From contig VKHL01000213.1 in assembly GCA_015146655.1 (NCBI GenBank), positions 1 through 39,058 of the forward strand: 39,058 nt of DNA. Reading direction: 5' to 3'. How positions within the stretch are numbered: the stretch's first letter is position 1; every line of letters starts with the position of its first letter. A program made the position numbers and the translations under genes. The DNA comes from Ochromonas danica. Lineage: Eukaryota; Sar; Chrysophyceae; Chromulinales; Chromulinaceae. This document shows positions 10,349-20,954 of this stretch, one piece after another. The notes beneath the pieces were generated by a model, which was not told the origin of the DNA, did not search any database, and saw only the letters and a program-made list of their open reading frames with translations.

Positions 10349-11244
10349 ATGATGCCATCGCTGACTTTGTTGGCCTTCGCGCTCTTGCTGGCTCACTCGC
10401 TAAGCTGGCGCTCTATCCCCTCAACAGTCTCCCTATTGCGGAGAGAAGCAGTTGGCCCTCGCTCAAGCCTGTGCGCCTCTTTGAAGGGCAACGATGGCAA
10501 GGCGTCGAGGACGAGGTCGAGGCCTGGCAGTCCCCCGCCACCACCTCCTCCGCCTCCTGCCCTCTCCTCGGAGGTGCTGCAAGCCTTGCGAAAGGAGGCT
10601 GAGGATGTGATCGTGGAGCAGGTGCAGGCCTCGCAGGAGGCTCGTCTGGTCTCGCTCACTTGGATTGGCCAGCGCTGCGAAGTCGTCGTGGACTTGCGCG
10701 AAGAGCAGCGGACTGGACCTGATGGGCTGGAGAGAGGTCTGTCTTCTGAAGAGCTGGACCGCCTTCATCGAGGGCTCTACTCCGTCCTCGAGGGCAGAGC
10801 GCACTTGGCGCCACTGCTGCAGCAGTCCGAGGTGACGCCTTCCCCGCTTGAGACCTTCTGCTTCGCCTCGTTCTTCTCATTCTTTCTCTCTTCGCTCTGG
10901 CTTTAGTTCCTTGTCGCTACTCCAGGCGTGGGCGAGGTCTTGCTGACAGATCGCGACTTCCGATCCTTCAAGGTGACTGACTGACTGACTGACTAGCCCT
11001 GCCTGCTCTCTGCCTGTTCGACTGACAAATACCTCTCCAGGGCTTCGAGGTGGAAGTGAGACATCGCGCTGCTGACGGCGAGGAGAAAGTCTCGACGGGA
11101 TCGCTCGTCTCTCGCGACGATGAATGCCTTCGCCTCAGCCGCAAAGGCCGTCCCGTCGTACTCCAGCGCAGCGCCGTTTTGGAAGTGCGACTGCATCCGC
11201 CGCTGTTTGAGGAAGACGACCCGGAGATCCACAAGTTGCGATAG
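10349..11244 (+). CDS. RimP-like ribosome maturation factor, probably organellar
   Basis: Three exons: 10349-10831, 10907-10972 and 11041-11244, 250 aa, all junctions phase 0. The product resembles the RimP/UPF0090 family, which binds the small ribosomal subunit during assembly. After a Pro-rich linker there is a RimP N-domain-like region (LRKEAEDVIVEQ to SVLEGRA), then exon 2 encodes the signature FLVATPGVGEVLLTDRDFRS (compare VSSPGLDRPL in bacteria), followed by FKGFEVEVRHR and a C-terminal SH3-like barrel. The plant plastid relatives have the same SPG-x-x-x-VL-x-x-x-x-x-F-x-x-FKG wording. The N-terminus MMPSLTLLAFALLLAHSLSW is hydrophobic and followed by an Arg/Ser-rich stretch, which could be a bipartite plastid leader; a mitochondrial one is possible. 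Confidence 0.72.
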
Positions 11245-11406
11245 CCACAGCCACAGCCACAGCAGCTAGTTGGTTAGCTAGCTAGTTAGGTAGAGAGACT
11301 ATAGGGTGATAGTGAAGATAATGGATTCGCTCTTTACAGTTCTATTGCACATTTTAAATCAATGAACGACCATGCGAACTAAGTGTATCTACAGACAAGG
11401 AAGGCC
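11245..11406. other. Convergent spacer with short tandem repeats
   Basis: 162 bp between the stop codons of the RimP-like (+) and kinase (-) genes. It has CCACAG repeated at 11245-11260 and TAGT/TAGC repeats at 11265-11290. It likely holds both polyadenylation regions. Confidence 0.5.
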
Positions 11407-14027
11407 CTAAACCATGGTGCTACTCCGGCCAATGACATTGACTGGTGACAGAGAGCCCAGCGAAGGAGGAGGAGGAGGAGGCGGCGGTGGCGGAGGAGGA
11501 CCCGAGGACTGCAGCGGGTTGTACGAAGACAATTTCTTCTCCTCCTGTGTTAGCGAGACGTCAGAAAGCTGCAAGCTGTTGTTATTCCAATTCTTTCTCC
11601 GCAAGGTAACAGTCTTGCTCTCTCCGCGCTCGATGTCTTCTTCCTCTTCCTCGCCGCCGCGCTCCTCCTGCGCAGCCAACGAGTGGTTGATGTGCGTGCG
11701 CTCCATGGACATGTCCAGCGACCGCGCCCGGTATTTGCGCAATCCCATTCTAGACGATCGCTCTTTCGTTGAAAGAACCGAGCCCTGCTTGGAGGAAGAC
11801 AATTCTTGCTGTATTGGCGGCTGGAAGAGCAAGCGCGCGATGCGGCCCATGTCGAGCCCAGCCGGCAGCCACGGCCTCCTGGTCTGATTGCTTGCATCCA
11901 GATGGCGATAATAGAGCGTGGAGACCAGCAGGAGATAGAAGAACCAGGCGGCAAAGCCTCCTAACACACTTCCTAAGATCGGGTCGCGAGCGGCAGCGCA
12001 AAGGACAATCGCCGTGACCAATCCGCCCACAGCCAAGCAGTAGAACACGTGGCGGTAGACCAACAGACAACGCAATAGGAAGGCATGCAGACGGTTGTAC
12101 CAACGCAGTCGACGCTGCTTGTCAGTCTCTGCCTCCTGGTTCACCATGTCTTCTAAAGCCTTGGCGACGATGAGGAAGGAAGGTCGCTGAGTGTAATCTG
12201 CATGCCAACAACTCTCCAGCAGATCTCTCAGCGCTGGGGAGAAGGCTGAGGTCAGCTTGCAGCGCTTGTTCTGCATGACCACATCGTCGAAATACTGTTT
12301 CTTTGACATCTCTCGGAAAGGGAGCTTGCCGGAGACGAGCTGCCACAACAGAATGCCGAAGGAATAGACATCTACGGACTGGTTGTAGGCGCGGTTCAAG
12401 ACAACCTCTGGGGCCATGTAGCGCAGCGTGCCCGTGTTACCCGTTAGTTTGTAGGCCTCTGAAGAAGTTGTGCCGCTGCGGATAACGGCACACAGGCCAA
12501 AGTCAAAAAGCTTAACGCGACCTTGACGGTCGAAGCCAATGTTGTCAGGCTTGAGGTCGCGATGAACGACGTGCATGGACGGACAGAAGGAATGGTGAAG
12601 ATAGGCCAATGCCTGTGCAATGGCCTGCGCGGTCTGAAGAGCTTCTAAGAGAGAGAATTTGGGCGGCCGAGGACCTTGTGCCACAGCGCTGGACGAGGCA
12701 GCGACATCATTGCGCAGACCCAGTCGATGAGCCAGCGATCCCTGCGAGAGAAGTTCCAGCACGAGAAACTTGCGCGGATCGCTTCCAGACCCTGTCGACA
12801 TAGCGCACCTCAATGTTAGCACTAAAGCAATTGTTAAGAAACAGAAAGTGACTCACCAAGCAGGCGAACAATGTGAGGATGACGCACTCGCAAGAGGACC
12901 TGTTCCTCGGCATCAAACTCTGCAACTGCTACAGCATTCTTTATTCGATCTTCCTTGATGAGCTTGAGCACGACGGGCACGTTGTCCCACAGCGCCGTGT
13001 AGATGTGACAGCTCGAGGAGTCCACGAGATGAGTCACGGCCGTGAACATCGAGAAAGACAGTTGAGTGGGCACCTTGGCGGCATCTTGCAATGGCACCAC
13101 GCCCAGATTAACACGGAAGCCCTGCGAGAGCAAGCCTTTGGTCTGCAGGGGCATGGGCGGGTAGCAGAAGACTTCATCTCCCGCCACCTCCTGCCCCTGC
13201 AGATTGTCATAGAGAATGCCAGACTTCGATTGACGATTTGGTGAGCTCCTTCGAACGGAAATGACCTCGGAAGGCAGGATGGCCAGGGTGTAGCAATCAG
13301 CGCAGCCGACGTAGAGCAGCAGCGCGGCGGTAATGCAGTACGCCGTGTGGTAGTCTCGGATGTGAGGGCCTGACACCACCAGCCAGGCCACCCACAGCCC
13401 GATGATGACGCTATTAAAGGTGAGGACGTGCGTCTCGAAGACCGGCCGCATCACCCAGCCCATGCAGAAGGTCAGCAGCGAGGCCAGCAGCAGGAGAGTG
13501 TCCAGCGTGGTGATGTAGTCCGTGTCCGAGCCAGAGTCGGAGTCAGCCTTCGTCACGCCGTCATAGTCCTTGTGCTCGCTCTGGAAGAGCGACAGCTGGA
13601 TGACGTGGTAGACGAAGAGGCAGAAGTAGAGCAGCATGCGGCGGCGGTAGGTCATGTGCCCCACGCGGTGCCACAGGCGGTGCAGACAGGAGGAAAGCCG
13701 AGAGAGGACCATGAGGCAGTGGAGGAGACTAAACGAAGAGATGAGCGCGCGCAGATTCGCTGACTTGGGGTGCTTGGGATTATATTCCTGGACAGAGATT
13801 GGCAAGGCGGGCGTTGGCGAGAGATAATATCCAGTTTTCATACCATTCTCCCACTTCCCATGGGGTATGGCCGACAAGTGAAGGAGATTAGAACGATCTG
13901 TCCTGGACGAAGGCGAGGCTTGGGCTCTGGTGGGGGAGGAGGAGGAGGAGAAGGACAGAAGATGGCAGACACCACGACCCCAGCGACAGCGACAGAGAGA
14001 GACAGCAGGAAAGCAGGGGGAGGACAC
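11407..14027 (-). CDS. Polytopic membrane TKL-type protein kinase
   Basis: Two exons: 14027-12857 and 12791-11407, intron 12792-12856 (65 bp, GTGAGT donor), 851 aa. The intron splits the kinase N-lobe after IVRLLG. Kinase landmarks: VVLKLIK with the ATP-binding Lys about 355, HRDLKPDN at 467-474, FDFGL with DFG at 487-489, YMAPE at 516-519, and DVYSFGILLWQLVSGKLPF, which is typical of TKL/Raf-like kinases. All catalytic residues are present. At least four membrane segments precede the kinase and two follow it (CLAVGGLVTAIVLCA and FAAWFFYLLLVSTLYY), so the catalytic domain sits between membrane blocks. The tail ends in a run of about 12 Pro. The start is uncertain: Met63 (13841) would remove a low-complexity leader. 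Confidence 0.83.
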
Positions 14028-14155
14028 AAACGCGTTTGCTGTTCCTGGCAGGAGATAAACGAGATAGCCAACATTTAGAGATTTAGCGAATTGTAACGTT
14101 TAATTTTGATGTAACAAGCTACACCAGATGACATGCAGCAATTGTTTACAATTAG

Positions 14156-15077
14156 TTATAGATTGACGAGGAAGGCTTTGGATCGCTCTCGCGCTTCTTT
14201 TAATTCGCTTTCTTCGAGGTCCTCGAAGCGTCCCAGCCGCACATTGTCGCTGTCCCCGGCACTGCCGTCAAGACGAACCCGCCACAAGGCCATGGGCTCT
14301 TCATCAGTGGGCGGCAGGAAGGCGACGACGGAGCCATCTTCCCAACAGCCAGTCTCCTCCTGCACCACCACGCGCACTCGTTGGCCCACGTCTTCTCCCT
14401 CAAACAACCACTTCTCCTCCCAAACCGAGGCGTCCACTTCTCGATTCCTGACTGCAGCGTCTACGTCAGCGGCGTAAGCTGCACTCTCCCCGATGCTTTC
14501 CTCGCCGGGCTGCAGCGCTTGCAGCGAGGGCCACAGCGAGCAAACCTCTTTGGCGCGACTGACCATCACCTCCACGTCATCAACAGAGAAACACTTCTCG
14601 CTGTCGAGCTGCAGGCGCGCAAGAGAAGGGTCAAGCTGCAAGAGGCCGTCGAAAAGCCCCGCGGGGGCCGAGGCCCACAAGCAGAACTCAGACAGCGACC
14701 GCACGCGAAGCTTGAAGAGCGCGACCTTGAGCTTCATGGAGCGCTTGATTAGTTCGTGGAAGATCACTTCCTGTGTCAAGTGCAGGGCGGCGGAGAGCAC
14801 AAAGTCCACCTGGTCGGCTGTCTGGCTCAGGCCCGAGCGCTCCGCCCACGCCACAGGCTCTGGAAGGTCCAGCAGAGCCAAGACAGAGACATCTGGCAGC
14901 AGCGCCGTCTGCCAAGCTTGCAACTGCTCGGCGGCCAGGATGGACTCCAAGGACAGCTGAGCCAGCAGCGCAGGACGTTTCAGCCAATCTGGCCGCAGAG
15001 CAACAAGTGCTTCGCTCTCTTCCACCTTAGCCTCGTCATCACGCTTGCGCTTGCGATGATCAGTTTGCTGCTTGCTC

Positions 15078-15115
<38 letters not shown>

Positions 15116-16266
15116 CTTTCTGTCCTCCTTCAGCTTCAAGCGCTCTGCCGCCTGCGCCGCGTTCTCTTTGGCCTTCTCTGAGAGCTCTCGCTTGCGCTCC
15201 ACGAGCCAGTCCAGCGCTCGAGGATCGATATCGCTCAAGATTGCCGCCACTGCATGCACGAGATCGCTGCCGAAGTGGTGCACAAGAGACCAAAAGATGC
15301 GCGGCGAGGCCTTGGAGAGGTTGACGGGCTTGACGACTTCGCGCTCCTCTTGGCTCGCCTGCTCCGCCACTGGCAGACGAATGACATCGCGCAGCAAGGG
15401 CTCGCTGAGCAGATCAATCTCATCCTCGTGCCATCCTCGCGAGCCCAGCCCTTTGCGGTAGCGCACCGTGGCTTTGGAGAACGGCTGGCCCTGCACGCTG
15501 TGCACGTTCTCGAAGGTGAACTGCCCCGAGTAGACCGCCTGCATCCGCGCCACTGCCTGCACAGCGTCGTACTGGTGCTCCACAGCCTTGCGGAAGACTG
15601 AGCGCAGGACTTTGTTGCGCGTCCCCTTCCCACCTGAGACAGCCTGCACGAGGTGCGTGGCGATGTCTTCCGTGCTGCCCGCTTGGTCCGCAGCGCGCAG
15701 GCGGTGACGGCGTTGCTGAGAGGACTGTCTCTGTCCAGTTGCAGGCTGTCTGAGGCTTTCAAGAGAGAGAGAGAGAGAACGAGAGGGTGTGAGAGGGTCA
15801 GGCAAGGCCAAGGGCAGAGAGAGACTCACTTGGCAACTCGCGCTCCGAATTGCAGAGCAGAGGAAGAAGAAGACGAAGAAGAAAGAGAAGAAGGCTTAGG
15901 CAAAGAGCGCACTTTTCCGTCCTGCAAAGTCACTATTCCTCCTCCTCCTCCTGCTGCTGCTCGGGCAGTGCTGGCAGTGGAGCGCTTGCTCTTCTTCTTC
16001 TCCTGCACGCCCTCTCGCTGCACGCCACTGAGAGATTTCAACTGCACGCGAATGGGCTCACGAGCGTCTAGTTTGCCCTCGATGGCCGCCGAATCGTCTA
16101 TTGCCAACGCTGCGGGAGGGAAGCCAACGAGAAGGTCGACTTCGCCCTCCACGCCACACCGCACAGCCACTAGCTGCTTCAGCTCGCCAAAGGTAGTCGT
16201 GTTCGCCACAGAGAGACTCAACGCTTCATTGCGTGGCCCGCGAATCTTCAAGACCAACTCACTCAT
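14156..16266 (-). CDS. Ubiquitin-like-domain protein of unknown function
   Basis: Two exons: 16266-15830 and 15749-14156, intron 15750-15829 (80 bp), 676 aa. The first 80 residues (MSELVLKIRGPRNEALSLSV to RVQLKS) look like a ubiquitin-like fold with LLVGFPPAAL and a late EPIRVQL strand, closest to the UBX-like domain at the start of YOD1/OTU1. No OTU catalytic Cys/His box follows. Residues 145-245 form a conserved-looking helical region (TEDIATHLVQAVSGGKGTRN). A 12-residue Asn run is encoded by the GTT tract at 15078-15113. The C-terminus (VWEEKWLFEGEDVGQRVRVV then WEDGSVVAFLPP) resembles a Tudor-type barrel. I chose Met at 16266, not 16311, because the domain starts there. It is divergent with Rpn13, 157 bp away. 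Confidence 0.68.
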
Positions 16267-16423
16267 TGACAAGACAAGAGACAAGAGTGAGGAATGTTGG
16301 GTTGTTTCCATGGAATCGCACCATGGAATCGCTGGACTCTATCGAACTCTTCAGCTCGCGTTTCTTTCGGACAAACAGTTTTTCATTGCTGGTCTTCGTT
16401 GGCAGAGTCTCTGTACTGCAAAG
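16267..16423. promoter_or_regulatory. Shared divergent promoter of UBL protein and Rpn13
   Basis: 157 bp separate the two start codons. It contains GACAAGACAAGAGACAAGAG-type short repeats at about 16268-16287 and a TTTCCATGGAATC / ACCATGGAATC pair at about 16307-16331. Both genes concern ubiquitin recognition, so coordinated expression is plausible but not shown. Confidence 0.4.
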
Positions 16424-17453
16424 ATGGCCTTGTCTCTCTTCCCCACGAATCCTGGCGTTGGAAACAGCGCTCCTGTCTTCCAGCTACGCGCTGGAAAGTG
16501 CCAACTCAGCCCTCAGCCGAACGGCAAGTTCCGCGTGAGTCCCGACCTCCGCCGCGGAAACCTCGTGCTGACCTACGAGAGCGATCGCCTGCTGCACTTC
16601 AAATGGATCAACTTGTCCTCTCAGGCCGTGGAGGACGATCGCATCGTCATGCCCGGCGACTGTGTCTTCAAGAAGGTGAAGACTGGCCGCGAGGCTGACC
16701 GCGTCTACCAGCTGCACTTCCCCCGCGCCACCGCCTCCCACCTGCTCTTCTGGCTGCAGGACAAGGCCTCCGAGAAGGACGAGGAGAATGTCAAGCGCCT
16801 CAACGAGCAGCTGAACAAGCAGGCGCCAACCTCTCGACCCCTGGCCGTGCCCTCCTCTTCCCAGCAGGTCCTCCTCCTCCTCCTCCTGATGATCATATCT
16901 TGCGCCAACTAACCTGCTCTTCACACTCTAGAATTTTGGAAATCTCGATCTCAGCGCTATCATTGGCCAGCTGGCTGGCAATCTGCCGGGATCTCGTCCC
17001 GCCCCCGCGGCGCCTGCCTCCTCTGCGCTGACAATCGAAGAAATGCGCCGCGCCATGGGCCTGAGCGCAGCCGCTGCTCCTCTCAATGAGGCGACCAATC
17101 CTCCCAGTCAAGGACAGCAGGAGGAGAGCGTCCATCAGGAGAGTGGGCTGGAGGAGGAGGAGGAGCGCAAGGTCGAGGCTGGCCAGGCGATTGTGTTGCA
17201 CTCGCCGGAGCTCTCCGAGGCGCTGCAGACCCTCTCAGAAGCTCCGGACGACCCAAGCCACTTCGAGGCAGTAACGGCTAGTTTGGAATTGCGCTGTGAT
17301 GGTTCCCTGGTGGCGCAGGCAGTGGCGCGTGGCGATCTCACCGCAGCCTTCTACCTCGCCGTGGCGGACACTTTCCCTGCACACACTCCGCCAACACACG
17401 AAGACCAGCAGCAGCAGCCCGGAGCTTCCTCTGAGGACCATATGGAGGAGTAG
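16424..17453 (+). CDS. ADRM1: Proteasomal ubiquitin receptor Rpn13/ADRM1
   Basis: Two exons: 16424-16867 and 16932-17453, intron 16868-16931 (64 bp), 321 aa. Residues 15-130 are the Pru domain: VFQLRAGKCQLSPQPNGKFR, the LLHFKWINLSSQAVEDDRIV core and the CVFKKVK strand, then LFWLQDKASEKDEENVKRLN, all aligned with human ADRM1 (FRAGKM, LIHFCWKDR, VEDDLIIFPDDCEFKRV, FFWMQEP). This domain docks on Rpn2 and binds ubiquitin. The C-terminal half has SPELSEALQTLSEAPDDPSH and SLVAQAVARGDLTAAFYLAV, the DEUBAD that recruits UCH37. Upstream in-frame Mets exist, but the family start aligns with Met at 16424. The donor GTCCTC is weak, yet the phase and the conserved NFGNLDLSAIIGQLAGN after it support it. 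Confidence 0.9.
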
Positions 17454-17511
17454 CAGTTATACAAGGTGGACATTGTTAAGATTAATGACTAACTTCACAG
17501 CGAGTGGTTCT

Positions 17512-19179
17512 TCAGAGGAAAGTCTTGACCAGCGAGGCCACCGTCTGCACCATCCACCTCTCCCAGCCGACCATCCCGCCCGCTGACCGCTTTGCTACCG
17601 CTGATGTGCTAACATATCTTCTCAATTCCTGTTGCTGCTGTGGATCCGAGACGCCTTGCAGAGGAATGAGGTGTCGAGTGATGTTGGCCAAGTCGGCGCG
17701 GAAGATCTTCTCAACCGCAGGCCTCTCGCCGCAATGACTGGCCGAGGAAGACCCACTGGTAGTTTGCAGGAAGAGCACACCGAGCTCGAAGTCCCGCGAG
17801 TGGGATCGAGAAGACATGTTGCTAGAGCCAATGTAGCAGCCTGAGAGACGCCCCACGACGTGCTCGTGCTTGGCTGCCAGCAGACGTCCCGTGAGCCAGA
17901 GGCCTTTGCCATGGAAGGTCCAGCCCTGCCGATAGTAGAGACCCAACCGCAGATCCTCCGCATCCGCCGCGGCGACCGTCTGCGAGAGCACTGTCTGGTG
18001 GAGGTGCGGGATGTACCGCTTCACCCCCGCGCCATTGGCAAAGCCGTGACTGCTCGTGTCCGCCGTCACAACGAACACTCCTGGCTCCTCCTCCTCCTGC
18101 TCTTCAACTTCATCTTGTACACTGTGTTTCCCTTGCTGGGTGTGAAGGAGACGATGAAGAAGGAGATGGCGGCAATGCGTCAACAGCTCGACGGAGAAGT
18201 TGGGGTAGGGGGACATGATGGTGACGCGGTCCAGGCAGTAACGAGGAACCTCTTCTGGAGAAGGCGAGGATGCGCTGGACAAGGGCAAGGGAAGGGAGTT
18301 GCTCAGCAGGCGCTGCAAAGTCTGCTCCTCGTCGTGCAGCGCCAGGTCAGCGCACTGGATGAGCGGCAGCGCCAGCAAGCCCTCGCCCTGCTGCACCTCG
18401 AAGCTCTGCACCAGGCGACGCAGCTCCTCTCTCACCCACACGGAGCGATCGGGTCTACTCTCAATGGTGTCATGCCGCATGATATGCGCGTCCTGCGAGA
18501 CGATGTCAGCGAAAGTCTGCAGCAGAGATCGCAGGGCAGGGCGGCGCAGGAGGAGGTACCGGTCCTGGCGATTCACGAAGTACTCCTCGCTGAGATTAGA
18601 CCCAGTGAGGATGACTTCTTCGTCAAAGACCATGAACTTCACGTGGTAGACGCCCAGGACCTCTCGCCACTGGGCGGGTAGGCGGCGGAGGAGCAGGTGG
18701 CGCAGCGAGGGCATCTCGTAGAGAAAGACCTCCAGCCGCGGGGAGAACTCCTCTAGAAGCTGTCGGAAGGTGGAGAGGAAAGCCGCGCTGTCGCGGTGCG
18801 CTCGTGAGTGATCCAGAATGAAGCGCACCCGCAGATTCGGTCGATTCGAGTCAGTCAGAGCCTCGCGCAGAGCGGCGACGAACTCCTTCTCGCGCTCCTT
18901 GGACACTCCAACATAGAGTGCAGAGAAGGTGATGGACTGCTTGGCTGTCCGCAGCCCATGCAACAGAGCCTTGTGGAAATCCTCTGGCGATGAGAGAGAC
19001 TCCATCCTCAGCAGTGCGAGTGTGAGAGGGATGGGCGCTTTTCCCTTTGAACGCGTTTTTCTTCTCCCTGCTGCTGTATTTCTTGACTTCAAATTGAAGA
19101 AACGCCTTCTTTGTCTGGAGAACGCGTTCTTTCTCCCACCGCACCCGTGGGCCGTCTCGCCTGGCCTCGACGCGGTCAT
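17512..19179 (-). CDS. PGS1: CDP-diacylglycerol-glycerol-3-phosphate 3-phosphatidyltransferase (PGP synthase)
   Basis: An intronless 555-aa protein of the eukaryotic phospholipase-D-fold PGP synthase family. It makes phosphatidylglycerophosphate, the first committed step to cardiolipin, on the mitochondrial inner membrane. Two HxK motifs are present: YHVKFMVFDEEVILTGSNLS with H179, K181 and D186, followed by EEYFVNRQDRY, and WTFHGKGLWLTG with H423 and K425, followed by YIGSSNMSSRSHSRDFELGV. The order and wording match Pgs1 better than other PLD enzymes. The N-terminus is rich in Arg (SRQRRRFFNLKSRN), fitting a mitochondrial presequence, which supports the start at 19179. An alternative Met lies at residue 59. 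It converges on Rpn13 with only 58 bp between stops and diverges from the MYB gene. Confidence 0.88.
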   Translation of the reverse strand: MTASRPGETAHGCGGRKNAFSRQRRRFFNLKSRNTAAGRRKTRSKGKAPIPLTLALLRMESLSSPEDFHKALLHGLRTAKQSITFSALYVGVSKEREKEFVAALREALTDSNRPNLRVRFILDHSRAHRDSAAFLSTFRQLLEEFSPRLEVFLYEMPSLRHLLLRRLPAQWREVLGVYHVKFMVFDEEVILTGSNLSEEYFVNRQDRYLLLRRPALRSLLQTFADIVSQDAHIMRHDTIESRPDRSVWVREELRRLVQSFEVQQGEGLLALPLIQCADLALHDEEQTLQRLLSNSLPLPLSSASSPSPEEVPRYCLDRVTIMSPYPNFSVELLTHCRHLLLHRLLHTQQGKHSVQDEVEEQEEEEPGVFVVTADTSSHGFANGAGVKRYIPHLHQTVLSQTVAAADAEDLRLGLYYRQGWTFHGKGLWLTGRLLAAKHEHVVGRLSGCYIGSSNMSSRSHSRDFELGVLFLQTTSGSSSASHCGERPAVEKIFRADLANITRHLIPLQGVSDPQQQQELRRYVSTSAVAKRSAGGMVGWERWMVQTVASLVKTFL

Positions 19180-19304
19180 GCCGCCGCAGGCCCTCAGGAA
19201 GCAAAAGAAATCAATCGGAGCCAGACCACAACCAGCTGAGATTTAATTTTCTTTCCGCGCGAGAGTGCAAGATCCCGACTTGAAGAGTGTTTGTCTGAGA
19301 GAAG
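19180..19304. promoter_or_regulatory. Shared divergent promoter of PGS1 and MYB gene
   Basis: 125 bp between start codons must drive both genes. It includes GAGATTTAATTTTCTTTCC near 19238-19256. No further elements can be assigned. Confidence 0.4.
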
Positions 19305-20954
19305 ATGATTCGTCGAGGAGGCGAAAGACGATTTTCGGTCGAAATGCTGAATAGCAATCGCGGGAAAAGTGAGTGATGGATCCTCCCCTCCTCCTCCTCC
19401 TCCCCCCGCCCTCCCCTTTTACCCTTACGCTAACCATTTTGATTTCTACATTACAGAGGCCTGGACGGAGCAAGAAGATGAGCTCCTGAGGAAGCTGGTT
19501 GAGATCCACGGCACTGGCAATTGTGAGCACTTCGACTTCCCCCTCTAGCCCCTCCCTTCCCCCCTCCCCCCTCTGACCTCCTCCTCCTCCTACCCCTTCT
19601 TGTTGTGTCGTTGGGAATATAGGGACGGCCATTGCTCAGTCGCTTCCCGATCGCACGGGCAAACAATGTCGCGAGAGGTTCCACAACCACTTGGACAAGG
19701 GCATCAAGAAGGGCGACTGGACCGAAGAGGTGAGGCACCCTCCTCCTCCTCCTCCTCTTCCTGCCCCTTTATTTTGCTAACATCACCTTCCGCCTGGGGC
19801 AGGAGGATCGCATCATCATCACCTTGCAGCGCGTGCTGGGCAACCAGTGGGCGAAGATCACGAAGCTGCTGCCCGGCCGCACCGACAATGCCGTAAAGAA
19901 CCGCTTCCACGCCACTGAACGAGCGAAAGTGCGTGGAAAGCTCGACGAGTCTTCCCTCAACGACCCCGTCTTCACAGCTTACATCTTGCAAGAAGCGATG
20001 AGGTTGAACAACGAGGTCTACACCATGCCTTCCTCCGCCGCTTCGTCTGGCCTTTCCCCACCCCCTCCTCCTAGCACAGCTGATTCTCCCCCTACCAGTT
20101 CTCATGGAGGGTCTGCGGTGACTACAGCGGAGGTGATGGATATGGAAGACAGTCTTGACAGAGACAGCGAGGATTGGATCCGCGCGGTGCCCATCAGCTC
20201 TTCGCCTGATGCGGGCGGCTCCTTTCCGTTGAGACCACTGTCTCCTTTGGAAGGATGGGACACCTTCTCACACAACGACATGCTTCCAAGTCCCCTGAAG
20301 CCACCAGAGCAACAACAACAGCAACTACAACACCACCAGCAACTGCAACACCACCAGTCATTCCTTATTCCTCCACCTGCACAGGAAGAGGAGGAAGGAG
20401 ACGAAGAGGATGACGAGGATGAAGAAGGAGAAGGCGGGGAAGATTTGATGGAGTTGGATATAATATCCTTCGACGAGAATGACCCCGTCTACTTCTCTCA
20501 ATTCTCGGAACCCGCGGAGGAAGACGATGAGGACGAAGTCGAGGCTCCTGGCTGCACCGGGCGCGTCCGACGTGCGCTGAAGGGGTTAGGCGATGGCTGT
20601 GGACTGGAAATTGATCCTGGATGCTTTCGCTTCGACTGGGGTGGTCGTCATAACAACAACGCCAATCAGAACCAAACTGCTGTCTCTCCTGCGCAGACCT
20701 CTAATGCCAGTAACAGCATGTATCTGTGCGGTCTAGAGACTGCGTGGTCTTCTCCTCCTCCTCCCCAGCAACCGCCCATGCAATCGAACTGGTTTGGTGG
20801 CGCGGTGGGAGGAGGAGCATATGGTGGCATGACGATGGCTGGCACCACGCCCGCCCCTTGGATCGCCCCAAACAACAGCGGCTATTCTTACGGACAATCC
20901 TATCCCTCTGCAGGTCCCAGCACCGAGCAGGCGTATCCTCGTCATTTATGTTGA
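19305..20954 (+). CDS. R2R3-MYB transcription factor
   Basis: Four exons: 19305-19368, 19457-19522, 19623-19729 and 19803-20954, 462 aa. The first three short exons encode repeat R2 and the start of R3. R2: AWTEQEDELLRKLVEIHGTG-NWTAIAQSLPDRTGKQCRER-FHNHLD. R3: [40 protein letters not shown]. These keep the spaced Trp residues and the third-helix GKQCRER / DNAVKNR DNA-contact wording of c-MYB-type proteins; the third R2 Trp is replaced by Phe. The remainder is a low-complexity activation-type region with a Gln/His stretch (EQQQQQLQHHQQ), long acidic runs and a Gly/Met/Tyr-rich end. Target genes are unknown. Introns carry TCC-rich polypyrimidine tracts. Confidence 0.9.
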
